From contig NZ_JAXHLU010000014.1 of NCBI RefSeq assembly GCF_034521915.1, positions 144,764-208,763 of the forward strand: a stretch of 64,000 nt of DNA. The letters run 5' to 3'. Positions 27,042-37,110 of the stretch are shown piece after piece. Position 1 is the first letter of the stretch, and every line of letters begins with the position of its first letter. The DNA is from Fodinibius sp034521915. Lineage in GTDB: Bacteria > Bacteroidota > Rhodothermia > Balneolales > Balneolaceae. The notes under the pieces are model-generated. The model saw nothing but the letters and a program-made list of their open reading frames with translations, made no database searches and was not told the origin of the DNA. The translations under genes were made by a program, and so were the position numbers.

Positions 27042-28023
27042 GAAAGAGGGTGATTTTGAAGAAGCTCTCAAGTATCATGAGATGGCTAAACAGGTGTCAG
27101 ACAGTTTAACTGAAGCTCAGCAGAACGAGCAGTTAGCCCTTGCGGAAACGGAACTGGGGTTGCGGCAGCAGCAGAAAATAAACCAGCTTTTGCAAGAGCG
27201 GCAGCAACAGCAAGAGGCACGTATTACCACGCAGAACTGGCTTATAGGAATGTCTGTATTTGTCATTATTGTGATATTAATTTCTACCGTTGTTTTGTAT
27301 CGATCCAACAGGGAGCGGCAACGAATAAATAGAGAGCTTGAAGAGCTCAATAAGGTAAAAAATAAGATGATGGCGATTATAGCTCATGATCTCCGTTCAC
27401 CGATGACTTCTATGCAGGGAATTTTTTACCTGTTGAAAGATGAGGATTTGCAGATGGAAGAAATACGGGAAATTGCTTCCAATTTGGAAGTAACTGTCCA
27501 GCAAAATATAAATATGATGGATAATCTGCTAAGTTGGGCAAATAGTCAGATGAGAGGTTTGGAGATAGATGTTGAGAGTGTATCGGCTTTCGATATAGTT
27601 GAAGAAATATTCGAGAATTGTTCATTTCAGGCCGAGCACAAATCACTGAAACTCGTGAATAACGTAGATCCCAAGCTGACGGTTAAAGCCGACGTTAATT
27701 TATTTAAGCTTATTATTCGCAACCTGGTAAACAATGCAATTAAGTTTTCCCACGAGGGAGATACGGTTACGGTATCGGCCGAAGAAGTAAGTGAAGAAGT
27801 GGTCTTCAAAGTTAAAGATACCGGTATTGGTATTCCCAAAGATCAGCAGGATAGTATTTTCTCGTTTCAGGGGCATTCACGATCGGGAACCAATAATGAA
27901 AACGGCAGCGGGCTTGGATTGCAACTTTGTAAGGAGTTTGTAGAAAAACAAAATGGAACTATAGACTTGGAGAGTACCGAGGGAGAAGGTTCCACATTTT
28001 ATGTGAGCCTTCCAAAGGGATGA
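26920..28023 (+). CDS. Histidine kinase part of the frameshifted TPR sensor kinase (3' part)
   Basis: True coding begins at about 27013 (VSEKLYEAYK); the ATG at 26920 opens an out-of-frame leader and is not a real start. After the last TPR and a Gln-rich coiled coil comes one membrane helix (WLIGMSVFVIIVILISTVVL). A HisKA dimerisation domain with the phospho-acceptor in IIAHDLRSPMTSMQG follows, then an ATPase domain with NLVNNAIKFSHEG (N box), DTGIGIPKDQQ (G1) and NGSGLGLQLCKEF (G2). No response regulator gene is adjacent. A strong terminator follows at 28056. Confidence 0.88.
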   Translation: MRGETFRLLSIFIMIVLRLPVEVDSPPFRITVSEKLYEAYKKEGDFEEALKYHEMAKQVSDSLTEAQQNEQLALAETELGLRQQQKINQLLQERQQQQEARITTQNWLIGMSVFVIIVILISTVVLYRSNRERQRINRELEELNKVKNKMMAIIAHDLRSPMTSMQGIFYLLKDEDLQMEEIREIASNLEVTVQQNINMMDNLLSWANSQMRGLEIDVESVSAFDIVEEIFENCSFQAEHKSLKLVNNVDPKLTVKADVNLFKLIIRNLVNNAIKFSHEGDTVTVSAEEVSEEVVFKVKDTGIGIPKDQQDSIFSFQGHSRSGTNNENGSGLGLQLCKEFVEKQNGTIDLESTEGEGSTFYVSLPKG

Positions 28024-28055
28024 TTTTCAAAAGTTGAACTTAAGGAAGAGATTTG

Positions 28056-28098
28056 AAGATATTGAAGGACACTGCTCTGGGGTGTCCTTCAATATCTT
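28056..28098. terminator. Bidirectional terminator between convergent genes
   Basis: A 17-bp perfect stem, AAGATATTGAAGGACAC (28056-28072) with GTGTCCTTCAATATCTT (28082-28098), has a 9-nt loop. It lies between the kinase stop and the yaaA stop, so it can serve both strands, although T-tracts are short. Confidence 0.8.
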
Positions 28099-28108
28099 GA
28101 GATAATTA

Positions 28109-28870
28109 TTATCGCACAAAGACCGGCTTGGTTTTATCATCGGTATGGTCTTCGCTGTAGCTGTAATCATTACCGTTAAAGCCAAGTAAGCCTTCGTAAC
28201 TATTAACTTCATTTTCGATAAGATAACGCGCCATAGTACCACGGTTCTTCTTAGCGTAAAAGCCAATTGTTTTTAAATTTCCGTTTTTGAAATCTTTGAA
28301 CTTTGGCTTTATGACATCCACCTTTAGCTTATCGGGTTGCAGTGCTTTGAAATATTCTTTGCTAGCAAGGTTGACGAATAGTTCATCATCCTCAAGCTCA
28401 TCATTTAAAGCTTCGGTAAGGCTGTCACCCCAGAAGTCGTATAATCGGTCATGGCCGTTGATCTGTAGCTTTGTTCCCATCTCCAGGCGATAGGGCTGCA
28501 TTAGGTCCAGCGGACGGAGGATACCGTACATTCCAGACAGAATACGTAGGCTATCTTGAAGTGTATCAAGATGTGAATTATCAATAGAGTAGGCATCTAA
28601 TTCTTTGTAGGCCGATCCGTTAAATGCATAGATGCAGGGACGAGCGTTATCTTTGTTAAAAGGAGTGGAAAACTTTTGATAGCGCTCGTAATTCAGGTCA
28701 GCCAGGTTTTGGCTGATATCCATAAGGTCTTTCAGCTCGTCTTTAGATTTTTGAGCCAGCTCATTATTAAGGGTTTCTGCTTCATCTAAAAAGCGAGGTT
28801 GCGTGGCTTTATCTGTTGGCAGTTCGCTTTCGTAGTCCAATGATTTTGCCGGTGAAATAACAATCTTCAT
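28109..28870 (-). CDS. yaaA: Peroxide stress protein YaaA
   Basis: 253 residues of the YaaA/DUF328 family, which in E. coli limits free iron and DNA damage during hydrogen peroxide stress. Diagnostic are MKIVISPAKSLDYESE at the start, FSTPFNKDNARPCIYAFNG, ILSGMYGILRPLDLMQPYRL and FYAKKNRGTMARYLIE. No OxyR-like gene nearby. The length is normal. Confidence 0.93.
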   Translation of the reverse strand: MKIVISPAKSLDYESELPTDKATQPRFLDEAETLNNELAQKSKDELKDLMDISQNLADLNYERYQKFSTPFNKDNARPCIYAFNGSAYKELDAYSIDNSHLDTLQDSLRILSGMYGILRPLDLMQPYRLEMGTKLQINGHDRLYDFWGDSLTEALNDELEDDELFVNLASKEYFKALQPDKLKVDVIKPKFKDFKNGNLKTIGFYAKKNRGTMARYLIENEVNSYEGLLGFNGNDYSYSEDHTDDKTKPVFVR

Positions 28871-28978
28871 AAAATAATGTTGTCAACGTTAAATATTTGT
28901 TTTCTGATATGGGTACGTATAACCCGTTTTATAAAAAGGATCATTCCATGTTATTGAAAACTGTGGGTTTAGATGTGC

Positions 28979-29437
28979 TTACTTTCCCAAAGGTCCAATA
29001 TTGCCGCGCAGTTCTCCTTTTTGATTATCAAATGTGCTAATATTTATATAGAGATCTCCCTTTTTCAATAATGCTTTTTGCGCCGGTGAAAGCACAAAAT
29101 GATTTTCTTTGCAAATTAGTTTTCCTCCAGTTTTTTCTTCGTTCAGTTCTGCTTTTAAACGATATAGCTGGTTGCCGTCATGACCTCGAATACTCACCAT
29201 TAGGTAAGCACCGGAATAGTTGGCGCTTAAGTCTTCAAATTTCCCTTTTACTGTTAATGTATCACCATGCAGCGTAACAGTGGCCATCCCCGATCCGGTT
29301 GTGGAAACGGGAGGATTATGCTTATAGCCCGCCAAAATAATCTTTTGGGATTGTTGTGCCTTAACATCCGTTGAATTACTCAACATCCAGAATATCCCCA
29401 GCAGTAACGCAAATGTATAAATAAATAGTCGTTTCAT
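28979..29437 (-). CDS. Secreted CHRD-domain protein
   Basis: 152 residues with a signal peptide (cleavage after KAQ, about residue 28). The rest is one CHRD (chordin-like) domain: GSGMATVTLHGDTLTVKGKF, then the C-terminal LSPAQKALLKKGDLYINIST and KGELRGNIGPL. CHRD proteins are extracytoplasmic beta-sandwich proteins of unclear function in bacteria. It is a separate transcription unit from yaaA. Confidence 0.82.
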   Translation of the reverse strand: MKRLFIYTFALLLGIFWMLSNSTDVKAQQSQKIILAGYKHNPPVSTTGSGMATVTLHGDTLTVKGKFEDLSANYSGAYLMVSIRGHDGNQLYRLKAELNEEKTGGKLICKENHFVLSPAQKALLKKGDLYINISTFDNQKGELRGNIGPLGK

Positions 29438-29595
29438 AATTTCAAAGCTATATGATGGTTTGTTATATAATTAACTCGAAATATGCCTGTTTTATTTTGT
29501 AGTTTTAATGGTTCATCAATAATATATACACTCTGTTTTGTGCTGTAAGATAAATAAGGGAACAGATTTTTTTAAGTGAGGTCACTATTTAAACC

Positions 29596-30609
29596 ATGGC
29601 TAAGAAACCTACTATTTATGAAATCGCCGAAAAGGTTGGGGTAAGTACGGCTACAGTTTCGCGGGTGCTTAATGATTCTCCTCGCGTTTCAGATAAAACA
29701 AAGAAACGTATTTTAAAAGCAATGCGTGAGATGAATTATGCTCCGCGGCTAACGGCTCGAAAGCTGGCTAGCAGTAAAGCGGAGCTTTTGGGAGTGGTGG
29801 TGCCATCATTTACAACGCCCTATTTTAACGAGGTGCTTAAGGGGATTAAGGATGAGATTGCCCCTACGGATTTGGATATGATGATTTACAATACCGGTTC
29901 TGATTCTCCTCAACAAGGACTGAAAGAGTTTTTCGGACGAGGTATAGCCGATGCGCTGATTATTATTTCAATTGACATCCCTGAACGCATTCACAACCAA
30001 TTGAAGGCTACAGAAGTGCAAACTGTGCTGATAAATGCTACGCATCCAGAGCACAGTTATTTCCAGGTTAATGATTATCGTGGTGGTTATATGGCGGCTG
30101 AACATCTAGTGAGTCAAGGATATGAATCTATCGGTATTATTTCGGCAGCTGAAGAATCAGCTATGACGAAAGAACGTACTGGAGGATTTCAGGATTATCT
30201 TAGTGAGCAGGGCATTGAGGTGAAAGATGAGCATTTTGTCCGGGGATCAATAAGCAAGCATGCCGGATTTTCGGAAGAGTCGGGCTTTGAAGCTATCCAA
30301 AAATTCTATAAACAGGGAACATTTCCGGAGGCTATCTTTTGTTTGAATGATACACTGGCTACAGGAGCTATGTACGCATTATCGCGCCTAGGTATTGATG
30401 TGCCCGAAGAGGTGGCCGTAATGGGATATGATAATATAAAATTGAGCAAATACCTTGATCTGACAACAGTCGATCAAAAAATGTATTCCATTGGGGTTAA
30501 GGCAATAAAGCAGATGACCAAATTAATTGATGCGGATAATAGTTCTTTAGTTCAACAGGTTTTTGATCCTGTTTTGGTCAAGCGTGGCTCGACGGAGAAA
30601 CACTCGTAA
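29596..30609 (+). CDS. LacI family transcriptional regulator
   Basis: 337 residues. The N-terminal helix-turn-helix TIYEIAEKVGVSTATVSRVL with NDSPRVSDKTKKRIL is classic LacI/GalR. A periplasmic-binding-protein-like sensor domain follows (LLGVVVPSFTTPYFNEVLKG; AVMGYDNIKLSKYLDLTTVDQ). The ligand is likely a sugar or nucleoside. No transport or catabolic genes are adjacent, so its regulon is not evident. Its stop codon abuts that of polX directly (30609/30610), with no room for a separate terminator. Confidence 0.92.
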   Translation: MAKKPTIYEIAEKVGVSTATVSRVLNDSPRVSDKTKKRILKAMREMNYAPRLTARKLASSKAELLGVVVPSFTTPYFNEVLKGIKDEIAPTDLDMMIYNTGSDSPQQGLKEFFGRGIADALIIISIDIPERIHNQLKATEVQTVLINATHPEHSYFQVNDYRGGYMAAEHLVSQGYESIGIISAAEESAMTKERTGGFQDYLSEQGIEVKDEHFVRGSISKHAGFSEESGFEAIQKFYKQGTFPEAIFCLNDTLATGAMYALSRLGIDVPEEVAVMGYDNIKLSKYLDLTTVDQKMYSIGVKAIKQMTKLIDADNSSLVQQVFDPVLVKRGSTEKHS

Positions 30610-32376
30610 TTATTGCCGCTGGTTTTGGAACCACGCCATAAGCTCTTTGGCAGTTTTGGTATTTAGGATGCGCTCTTTTTCAAATTTGGCTTTGCGGGCA
30701 GTTCGCACGCCGTAGTGAATATGATCGATGCCTTTTTTACTATGGGCATCGGGGTTAATAGCTGACATCAAGCCTACCTCTTTGGCTTTGTTTCCATGGC
30801 GCCAGTCCAGATCCAGTCGACGGGGATTAGCATTAATTTCAATAGCGGTATCATGTTCGGCAGCCACTTCGATAAGCTCGTTCATATCAAGATCGCTGCC
30901 GTCGCGCTGAAGTAAAAGCCGCCCGGTAGGGTGACCCACAATATTGGTATAAGGGTTTTTAATGGCGTTACGGAATCGTGTCATCATCTTATCGCGTGAC
31001 ATATCCAATCCATTATGTACGCTGGCGATCACAAAATCGAATCCGCTAAGAATATCCTCTTCATAATCCAGGCTTCCGTCACTCAGAATATCCGATTCGA
31101 TTCCCTTAAAAATTTTGAAGTTGATATCATTATCGGCGAACTCTTTATTGAGCTGATCAATCTCGTCCCACTGTTTTTTGATCTCATCTACCGTCAATCC
31201 GCCGGCATAAGCCGCTGTTTTAGAGTGATCACTCATTCCCAGGTACTCATAGCCGCGTTCGATACAGGCCTCGGCCATCTCTCTTATAGAAAACTTGCCG
31301 TCACTGTAGGTACTGTGGGCATGGAGTACACCGCGAATATCATCCTCGGTCACTAAGTTCATGGATTCATGAGATTCATAAAACTCGATCTCCCCGCGAT
31401 CTTCGCGCAGCTCAGGGGGCACAAAATGCAGATCCAAATGTTCGTAGATGTCTGTTTCTGAGTTGTAATCAATAGGTTTGTCGAAGTCGGTGTTGCCATC
31501 TTTATCAAGCTGGAACAAACCGTATTCATTAAGTGAAAGCCCGCGCTCTCGGGCGCGCTGACGCAGTACAACATTGTGTTCTTTACTTCCGGTAAAATAC
31601 ATCAGCGCAGCCGGGAATTGCTCGGGCTTAACGATGCGAAGGTCAACCTGCCGGCCGTTTTCGGTTCTGGCAGAGCTCTTGGTTTCGCCGCGACTCAGTA
31701 CTTCAACAACTAAGTCGTGATCAACAAAAACATCAAATAGATTTGTAATATGTTTTTCATCGGCCCCAATTAAAATATCTACATCTCCAATGGTTTCTTT
31801 GGATCGTCGCAGCGAACCGGCCACTTCAATTTCTTGTACGCCTTCCTGATTTTTAAGAAAGTTATACATGGGCTCTGCAATTTCAGTAGCTTCATCCAGT
31901 CTACAGCGTTCATCGAACTGTTCCATCCATTCAATGGATTTTAAAATTTTCTTTGCTGATTTTTCTCCCAGCCCATCGAGCGATGCTACCCGACCATCTT
32001 GGCAGGCTTCCTTGAGCTCATCAAGCTCTGATATTCCAAGCTGATCGTGAATTTTAGCGATATTTTTAGGTCCCAAGCCCGAGATATCCAGCCATTTAAT
32101 AATTCCCTCGGGAATGCGGTCGCGCAGGCTTTCGAGTACTTCAATGGTTCCCGTTTGAGCATAAGACTTGATATCCTCGGCAATAGAATTACCAATGCCT
32201 TTTATATCGGTCAGCGAATCATTTTCTATATAATTACTGATATCTTCATTCAGTGATTCGATAGTTTGTGCGGCGCGATCAAAAGCAATGGCACGGAATC
32301 TATTTTCGCCTGCCAGCTGCATCAGTTGGTAAATTTCGCGCAGTCGCTCGGCAATTTCATCATTTGTTACAGACAT
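30610..32376 (-). CDS. polX: DNA polymerase/3'-5' exonuclease PolX
   Basis: 588 residues, family X polymerase fused to a PHP domain. N-terminal helix-hairpin-helix regions (KGIGNSIAEDIKSYAQ; GLGPKNIAKIHDQL; GLGEKSAKKILKS) bind DNA. The nucleotidyltransferase site shows GSLRRSKETIGDVDILI with the catalytic Asp pair and later LDLR-type VDLRIV. The C-terminal PHP domain begins GVLHAHSTYSDGKFS and has MSDHSKTAAYAGG, VHNGLDMSRDK and INPDAHSKKGIDH, giving manganese-dependent exonuclease activity. It acts in base excision repair and gap filling. Confidence 0.95.
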   Translation of the reverse strand: MSVTNDEIAERLREIYQLMQLAGENRFRAIAFDRAAQTIESLNEDISNYIENDSLTDIKGIGNSIAEDIKSYAQTGTIEVLESLRDRIPEGIIKWLDISGLGPKNIAKIHDQLGISELDELKEACQDGRVASLDGLGEKSAKKILKSIEWMEQFDERCRLDEATEIAEPMYNFLKNQEGVQEIEVAGSLRRSKETIGDVDILIGADEKHITNLFDVFVDHDLVVEVLSRGETKSSARTENGRQVDLRIVKPEQFPAALMYFTGSKEHNVVLRQRARERGLSLNEYGLFQLDKDGNTDFDKPIDYNSETDIYEHLDLHFVPPELREDRGEIEFYESHESMNLVTEDDIRGVLHAHSTYSDGKFSIREMAEACIERGYEYLGMSDHSKTAAYAGGLTVDEIKKQWDEIDQLNKEFADNDINFKIFKGIESDILSDGSLDYEEDILSGFDFVIASVHNGLDMSRDKMMTRFRNAIKNPYTNIVGHPTGRLLLQRDGSDLDMNELIEVAAEHDTAIEINANPRRLDLDWRHGNKAKEVGLMSAINPDAHSKKGIDHIHYGVRTARKAKFEKERILNTKTAKELMAWFQNQRQ

Positions 32377-32520
32377 AAAAAGCGAGTAGTTTTATTCTCA
32401 AATTTTTGATGGATAAAGGTAATAAATCACAATCTTCTTTAGCAGTATTTGCCCGGATTAATTTCTTCCCTTTGGCATTGAATTTTTCATACATTCCACA
32501 AAACAAATTCACTTGGTATT

Positions 32521-33054
32521 ATGATAAATAAAACGCTCGTTTATATCCTGATCATTCCTGCTCTTTTTATTCTCATGGTAAGTTGTTCCTCAGGGAATGA
32601 GCAATCCCGTCAGGTACAAAAGAAAGCTATAAATACAATTTTGGATGACTGGCACTTGGCTGCAACCGAAGCCAATTTTGAGCGCTATTTTATGCACTTT
32701 ACAGGCGACAGCGCGATATTTATGGGAACGGATGCCACCGAACGCTGGACTGTTGCAGAGTTTAAGCCTTGGGCAAAACCTTATTTTGATGACGGTGAAG
32801 CTTGGGACTTTACCCCTGTAGAACGTCACGTGTATCTCTCGGATAACAGACAAACAGCATGGTTTGATGAATCGCTGGATACGCCCAACTTGGGACCGGC
32901 ACGTGGCTCGGGAGTACTTGTGAAACAGGAAAAGACTTGGAAAATTGCTCACTATAATTTGTCAATTCCTATACCAAATGCCCTTGTGGATACTGTCGTG
33001 AAGCAGGTTGAAAAGGTATTGGAAGATTCAGTTTCTGAAGAGGTTGATGACTGA
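32521..33054 (+). CDS. Lipoprotein with an NTF2/SnoaL-like domain
   Basis: 177 residues. A lipoprotein signal (ILMVSCSSG, Cys22) is followed by an NTF2-like fold: NTILDDWHLAATEANFERYF, SAIFMGTDATERW, then GSGVLVKQEKTWKIAHYNLS. Bacteroidota have many such nuclear transport factor 2 family proteins, some with isomerase-like or ligand-binding roles. No active-site pattern stands out. It is probably periplasmic. Confidence 0.8.
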   Translation: MINKTLVYILIIPALFILMVSCSSGNEQSRQVQKKAINTILDDWHLAATEANFERYFMHFTGDSAIFMGTDATERWTVAEFKPWAKPYFDDGEAWDFTPVERHVYLSDNRQTAWFDESLDTPNLGPARGSGVLVKQEKTWKIAHYNLSIPIPNALVDTVVKQVEKVLEDSVSEEVDD

Positions 33055-33180
33055 TCTTATCTCTTAAACTAAAATACTACATTAATGTGATACGTAATGA
33101 GTAATTCTTGATAAAACGACAACCTTACTTATCACTCATCACGCGTTAATTATTATGGATTATACTTTAAGATAGATATT

Positions 33181-34581
33181 ATGAAAAAAATACTACGACT
33201 ATTTGCTGTTATACTTTTGTTTATTACGCTTGGTTCTGCGGAGAGTATTGCTCAAAATAGTGTTCAATCGCCTACTGATTTTTTGGGATACGAGCTGGGT
33301 TCGCAGTGGACTCCTCATCATAAAGTGATGGATTATTTCTGGCATGTAGCGGAGGTCTCACCGTTGGTAGAAGCTAAGCAGTATGGCACTACAAATGAGG
33401 GACGTGAGTTGATGCTGAGCTTTGTGTCGAGTGAGGCAAATATGGCTCGGCTGGAGGAGATCCGCATGAACAACTTGAAGCGTACGGGATTATTGGATGG
33501 GGAATCTTCGGCGGATACCACGGCAATAGTCTGGCTCAGCTATAATGTGCATGGCAATGAAACTTCCAGCAGCGAGGCGGCCATGAAGACGATTTATGAG
33601 CTGGTTAATCCCGATAATACAGAGACTAAATCGTGGTTGCAGAACACCGTTGTGATTATGGATCCGATGTTGAATCCGGATGGACGTGATCGCTATGTAA
33701 ATTGGTATAAAAGCGTTGTTGGTGATGACATAAATGTACATCCCGATGCGCGTGAACATCATGAGCCCTGGCCGGGTGGACGAACCAATCACTATTATTT
33801 TGATTTGAATCGCGACTGGGCGTGGCTAACGCAGAAGGAGAGTCGCCAGCGGATGAACGAGTATCAAAAATGGATGCCGCATATCCATGTTGATTTCCAT
33901 GAACAGGGCGTAAACTCTCCCTATTATTTTGCTCCGGCTGCTAAACCGTTTCACAATGCTATTACCGATTGGCAATCCGAATTTCAATACACTATTGGCG
34001 AAAATAATGCGAAGTATTTTGATGAAAAAGGATGGCTATATTTTACTCGCGAAGTATTCGACCTTTTTTATCCCAGTTATGGCGATACATATCCGATTTT
34101 TAATGGGGCTATCGGTATGACATACGAACAAGCTGGGAATGCGCGGGCCGGATTGGGAATTACTACCGAAGAGGGTGATACATTAACGCTTCACGACCGT
34201 CTGACTCATCACTATACAACGGGACTTTCAACCATTGAAGTAAGTTCGCAGAATGCCGAGCAACTGGTCTCTGAGTTTGCGAATTATTATCAAACGGCAC
34301 AAAACAATCCGAAAGGGGATTACAAAACATTTGTAATCAAGCAGGATAATAATCCTGATAAGTTAAGTGCACTGTTTGAGTTATTGGAGAAGCATAAAAT
34401 AGAATATGGGCAGGCAGAGTCAGGCGCAACGCTAAGCGGGTATAACTATAAAACAGGAGATACCGAACGCGTTCGGGTTAGTGAAGGAGATTATCTGGTT
34501 AGTGCCCATCAGCCAAAGGGAGTGATGGCGCGCATTTTGTTTGAGCCGCGTCCAGAGCTTGAAAGATTCTGTGACCTATGA
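33181..34581 (+). CDS. M14 zinc carboxypeptidase, N-terminal part (frameshifted)
   Basis: 466 residues. Signal peptide (about 1-25), then an M14 peptidase domain: the zinc ligands His and Glu in YNVHGNETSSSEAAM, the substrate Arg region in DPMLNPDGRDRYVNWY, NRDWAWLTQ, and the third zinc ligand in HIHVDFHEQGVNSPYYF. The frame is lost after FEPRPELE. The continuation KDSVTYDITAWEQHYAYG is read one base later, from the overlapping gene at 34541. One extra base in the GAAAG at 34561-34565 explains the break. These secreted peptidases trim C-terminal residues from peptides. Confidence 0.85.
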   Translation: MKKILRLFAVILLFITLGSAESIAQNSVQSPTDFLGYELGSQWTPHHKVMDYFWHVAEVSPLVEAKQYGTTNEGRELMLSFVSSEANMARLEEIRMNNLKRTGLLDGESSADTTAIVWLSYNVHGNETSSSEAAMKTIYELVNPDNTETKSWLQNTVVIMDPMLNPDGRDRYVNWYKSVVGDDINVHPDAREHHEPWPGGRTNHYYFDLNRDWAWLTQKESRQRMNEYQKWMPHIHVDFHEQGVNSPYYFAPAAKPFHNAITDWQSEFQYTIGENNAKYFDEKGWLYFTREVFDLFYPSYGDTYPIFNGAIGMTYEQAGNARAGLGITTEEGDTLTLHDRLTHHYTTGLSTIEVSSQNAEQLVSEFANYYQTAQNNPKGDYKTFVIKQDNNPDKLSALFELLEKHKIEYGQAESGATLSGYNYKTGDTERVRVSEGDYLVSAHQPKGVMARILFEPRPELERFCDL

Positions 34582-35707
34582 TATTACCGCCTGGGAACAG
34601 CACTATGCGTATGGGCTTGACGGGTATGCGCTGAGGCAAAAAATTGCTGTTGAGGAGCAATCATACGAAAAGCCTGAACTTGAGCATGAATATCCCGAAA
34701 AACCTTACGCTTACCTGGCGCGCTGGCAGGATTTGGATGACGTGCAGCTGTTGTCAGATCTGCTAAAACATGACGTTAAAATTCGCTTTACGAGTAGTCA
34801 AATTAAAATTGATGATCGCATGTATGATCCCGGCACGTTGGTGATTACGCGATCGGACAATAAGAATATGTCGCAATTTAACGAAACGGTTCAGAAGCTT
34901 GGTAAAAAGCATAAGCAGCCATTGCATGCGGTTGAATCTGGATTCTCACAATCGGGAACCGATTTAGGATCGTCGGCTGTACGTTATATGGAGAAGCCTA
35001 AAATTGCTTTGTTAGGAGGAGAGGGTACCTCTTCTAATCAGGTAGGTGAAATCTGGCACTATTTTGACAAGCAGATTGATTACCCTATAACCATGCTGGA
35101 TACCGAATATTTTGATGAGGTAGACCTCAATAGTTATGACGTGTTTATTTTACCATCCGGAAATTATAATAGTCGCATCGACAGTAGCCGTATTGCTGAT
35201 ATTAAAGAATGGGTAACTGATGGCGGAAAACTAATTGCCGTACAAAATGCGAATCACTTTTTGGCAGAGCAGGATGGGTTTGATCTGAAGTCTAAAGAAG
35301 GTGACGATGATGACAGCGAGCCAAGTAGTCAGCTTGATACGTATGGGGAACAGCAGCGAAAAAATATATCTGACTTTAACAGTGGCTCAATTTTCAAATT
35401 GACAATGGATAACACTCATCCGCTGGCTTACGGTTATGATGATGCGTATTTCTCCTTGAAATTAAATGCCGATGCGTATCAATATCTTGATGATGGCTGG
35501 AATGTGGGTGTGGCTAAAGAGGATGCACATATGAGTGGATTTATTGGATATAAAGCTAAAGAAGAGTTAGAAAATACGCTCACATTTGGTGTGCAGAATA
35601 TGGGATCAGGCTCGGTGGTTTATATGGTTGATAATCCCCTGTTTCGCGCTTTTTGGTATAATGGCAAGCTGCTGTTTGGGAATGCCGTATTTATGGTAGG
35701 GCAGTAA
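34541..35707 (+). CDS. M14 zinc carboxypeptidase, C-terminal part (frameshifted)
   Basis: 388 codons; only the frame from about 34563 (KDSVTYDITAW) is real coding, and the ATG at 34541 is spurious. This part is the family's C-terminal accessory region, including an amidotransferase-like/DUF-type domain (KIALLGGEGTSSNQVGEIWH; DVFILPSGNYNSRIDSSRI) and ends LLFGNAVFMVGQ. Together the two parts give about 840 residues, normal for large M14 peptidases of this phylum. Confidence 0.82.
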   Translation: MSRVQSLKDSVTYDITAWEQHYAYGLDGYALRQKIAVEEQSYEKPELEHEYPEKPYAYLARWQDLDDVQLLSDLLKHDVKIRFTSSQIKIDDRMYDPGTLVITRSDNKNMSQFNETVQKLGKKHKQPLHAVESGFSQSGTDLGSSAVRYMEKPKIALLGGEGTSSNQVGEIWHYFDKQIDYPITMLDTEYFDEVDLNSYDVFILPSGNYNSRIDSSRIADIKEWVTDGGKLIAVQNANHFLAEQDGFDLKSKEGDDDDSEPSSQLDTYGEQQRKNISDFNSGSIFKLTMDNTHPLAYGYDDAYFSLKLNADAYQYLDDGWNVGVAKEDAHMSGFIGYKAKEELENTLTFGVQNMGSGSVVYMVDNPLFRAFWYNGKLLFGNAVFMVGQ

Positions 35708-36264
35708 ATACTTCCATGGGATGACTGAGTTTGCCATCCTATGGGTAAAAAAGTGATTCTTGATTGTTTTAAAGATCAGGTATAGTGCCTCTGTTTTGTC
35801 GAAGTATCCTCTCTATCTATTATCGCATTTTAATCAAAGAATTCCCTGCAGGTTCTGCCTCGGAGTCAAGGAGAAAAGTTTGAAAACCTAAGGTTTTCAT
35901 TAAGACGAAGGCTTTGCAAAACCATTCTGTCATCGCGAATGTAATGTGGCGATCTCGTTTAAGAAGCTTTGATCGGGAGATTGCCTGCCTATGCCGAAGC
36001 TTTTGTAACATGTTAAGCCATATTTATAAAGGCTCCGCGCAGGCAGGCTTCTCAGGTTCGCAATGACAAGCTAAATTTTGAGGGTTTTGCAAAGGCCTCT
36101 AAGACAAAAAAGAACTTTTCCCTGGTTAATACCTCGGAGCAGAGCCCCGAGGATTATTTGGTCTGTCTGCATTCGGTAATGGTTAGAGCAAGCATTAGTT
36201 GCTTGAAAGATCCATATCTTATATTTATAATACTATCTAATTAGTACTAATAAGGTAATAAGTT
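35708..36264. repeat. Spacer with a dispersed palindromic (MITE-like) element
   Basis: No gene. From 35907 to 36099 lies a roughly 190-bp element whose ends are inverted repeats: GGCTTTGCAAAACC (35910-35923) and GGTTTTGCAAAGGCC (36083-36097). Inside, a TGTCATCGCGAA segment and TTCGCAATGACAA form a second inverted pair. The sequence TAAGAC flanks it on both sides (35901-35906, 36100-36105), a possible target duplication. A related copy is at 47755-47931. A separate small hairpin, CCTCGG/CCGAGG, is at 36132-36152. Confidence 0.7.
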
Positions 36265-36909
36265 ATGGATTATAAAAAGCCATCAGTAGACTTACGCAAT
36301 TACTATAGTGTATTCCTACAATTATCACTGGTAGTTGTATTGGGAGTTTTTATTGGAGCCAGTAAAGTTCAGTTTGTTTCGGAAGAAAGTGAGGTAGACT
36401 TAACGCAGGAGCAAGAAGTGGTAGAGATGGAAGAGGTGACGCAAACTAAACAAGAAGAAAAACCGCCTCCTCCACCTCGTCCGCAGGTTCCGGTAGAAGT
36501 TCCAAACGATGAAATTATCGAAGATCAGGATATTAATATCGATGCTGAAATAAATATGGATGAGCCACTTCCGGAACCCGAAGAGCCTGAAGGCGAAGAG
36601 GAGGAAGATTTCTTTGTTGCAGTGGAACAGATGCCTAAAATGATAGGGGGCCAGGAGTGGCTCTACGAGAATATCAATTATCCTGAAATGGCTAGAAAAG
36701 CTGGTATTGAAGGACGCGTTATCGTACAGTTTGTGGTTGGCAAAGATGGTCAGGCTAAAAATATTAACGTGTTGCGAGGTATTGGCGGGGGCTGCGATAA
36801 GGCAGCGATTGATGTGATTAAGAAAGCAGAATTTGAGCCCGGTCGACAGCGGGGGAATGCCGTACCGGTTCAGATGGCTCAAAACATCACCTTCGAGCTA
36901 CAAAATTAA
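36265..36909 (+). CDS. tonB: Energy transducer TonB
   Basis: 214 residues. One N-terminal membrane helix (about 15-35), a Pro/Glu-rich periplasmic linker (KPPPPPRPQVPVEVP, then acidic EPEEPEGEEEEDF), and a TonB C-terminal domain (NYPEMARKAGIEGRVIVQF; PGRQRGNAVPVQMAQNITF). It couples the proton motive force to outer-membrane receptors. Placed directly before the riboswitch-controlled receptor, it may serve it, although no ExbB/ExbD gene is in the window. Confidence 0.92.
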   Translation: MDYKKPSVDLRNYYSVFLQLSLVVVLGVFIGASKVQFVSEESEVDLTQEQEVVEMEEVTQTKQEEKPPPPPRPQVPVEVPNDEIIEDQDINIDAEINMDEPLPEPEEPEGEEEEDFFVAVEQMPKMIGGQEWLYENINYPEMARKAGIEGRVIVQFVVGKDGQAKNINVLRGIGGGCDKAAIDVIKKAEFEPGRQRGNAVPVQMAQNITFELQN

Positions 36910-37110
36910 AGACAACAAATAAATTGTATCTTTTTTTGATATCAATTCTATTAACTATTCATTGGAAATAAGTTGTTATCTCTAATAATCCTACTTTGAT
37001 CCTTTTATGGTGCAAGTGGTAAGCATAGAGACCTTTTTGTAGCTATTAATTTCCAAAACTTATTTTGAAGATATGAGGCAAGGCCCTTATCTTGGAATTG
37101 AACAAAATCA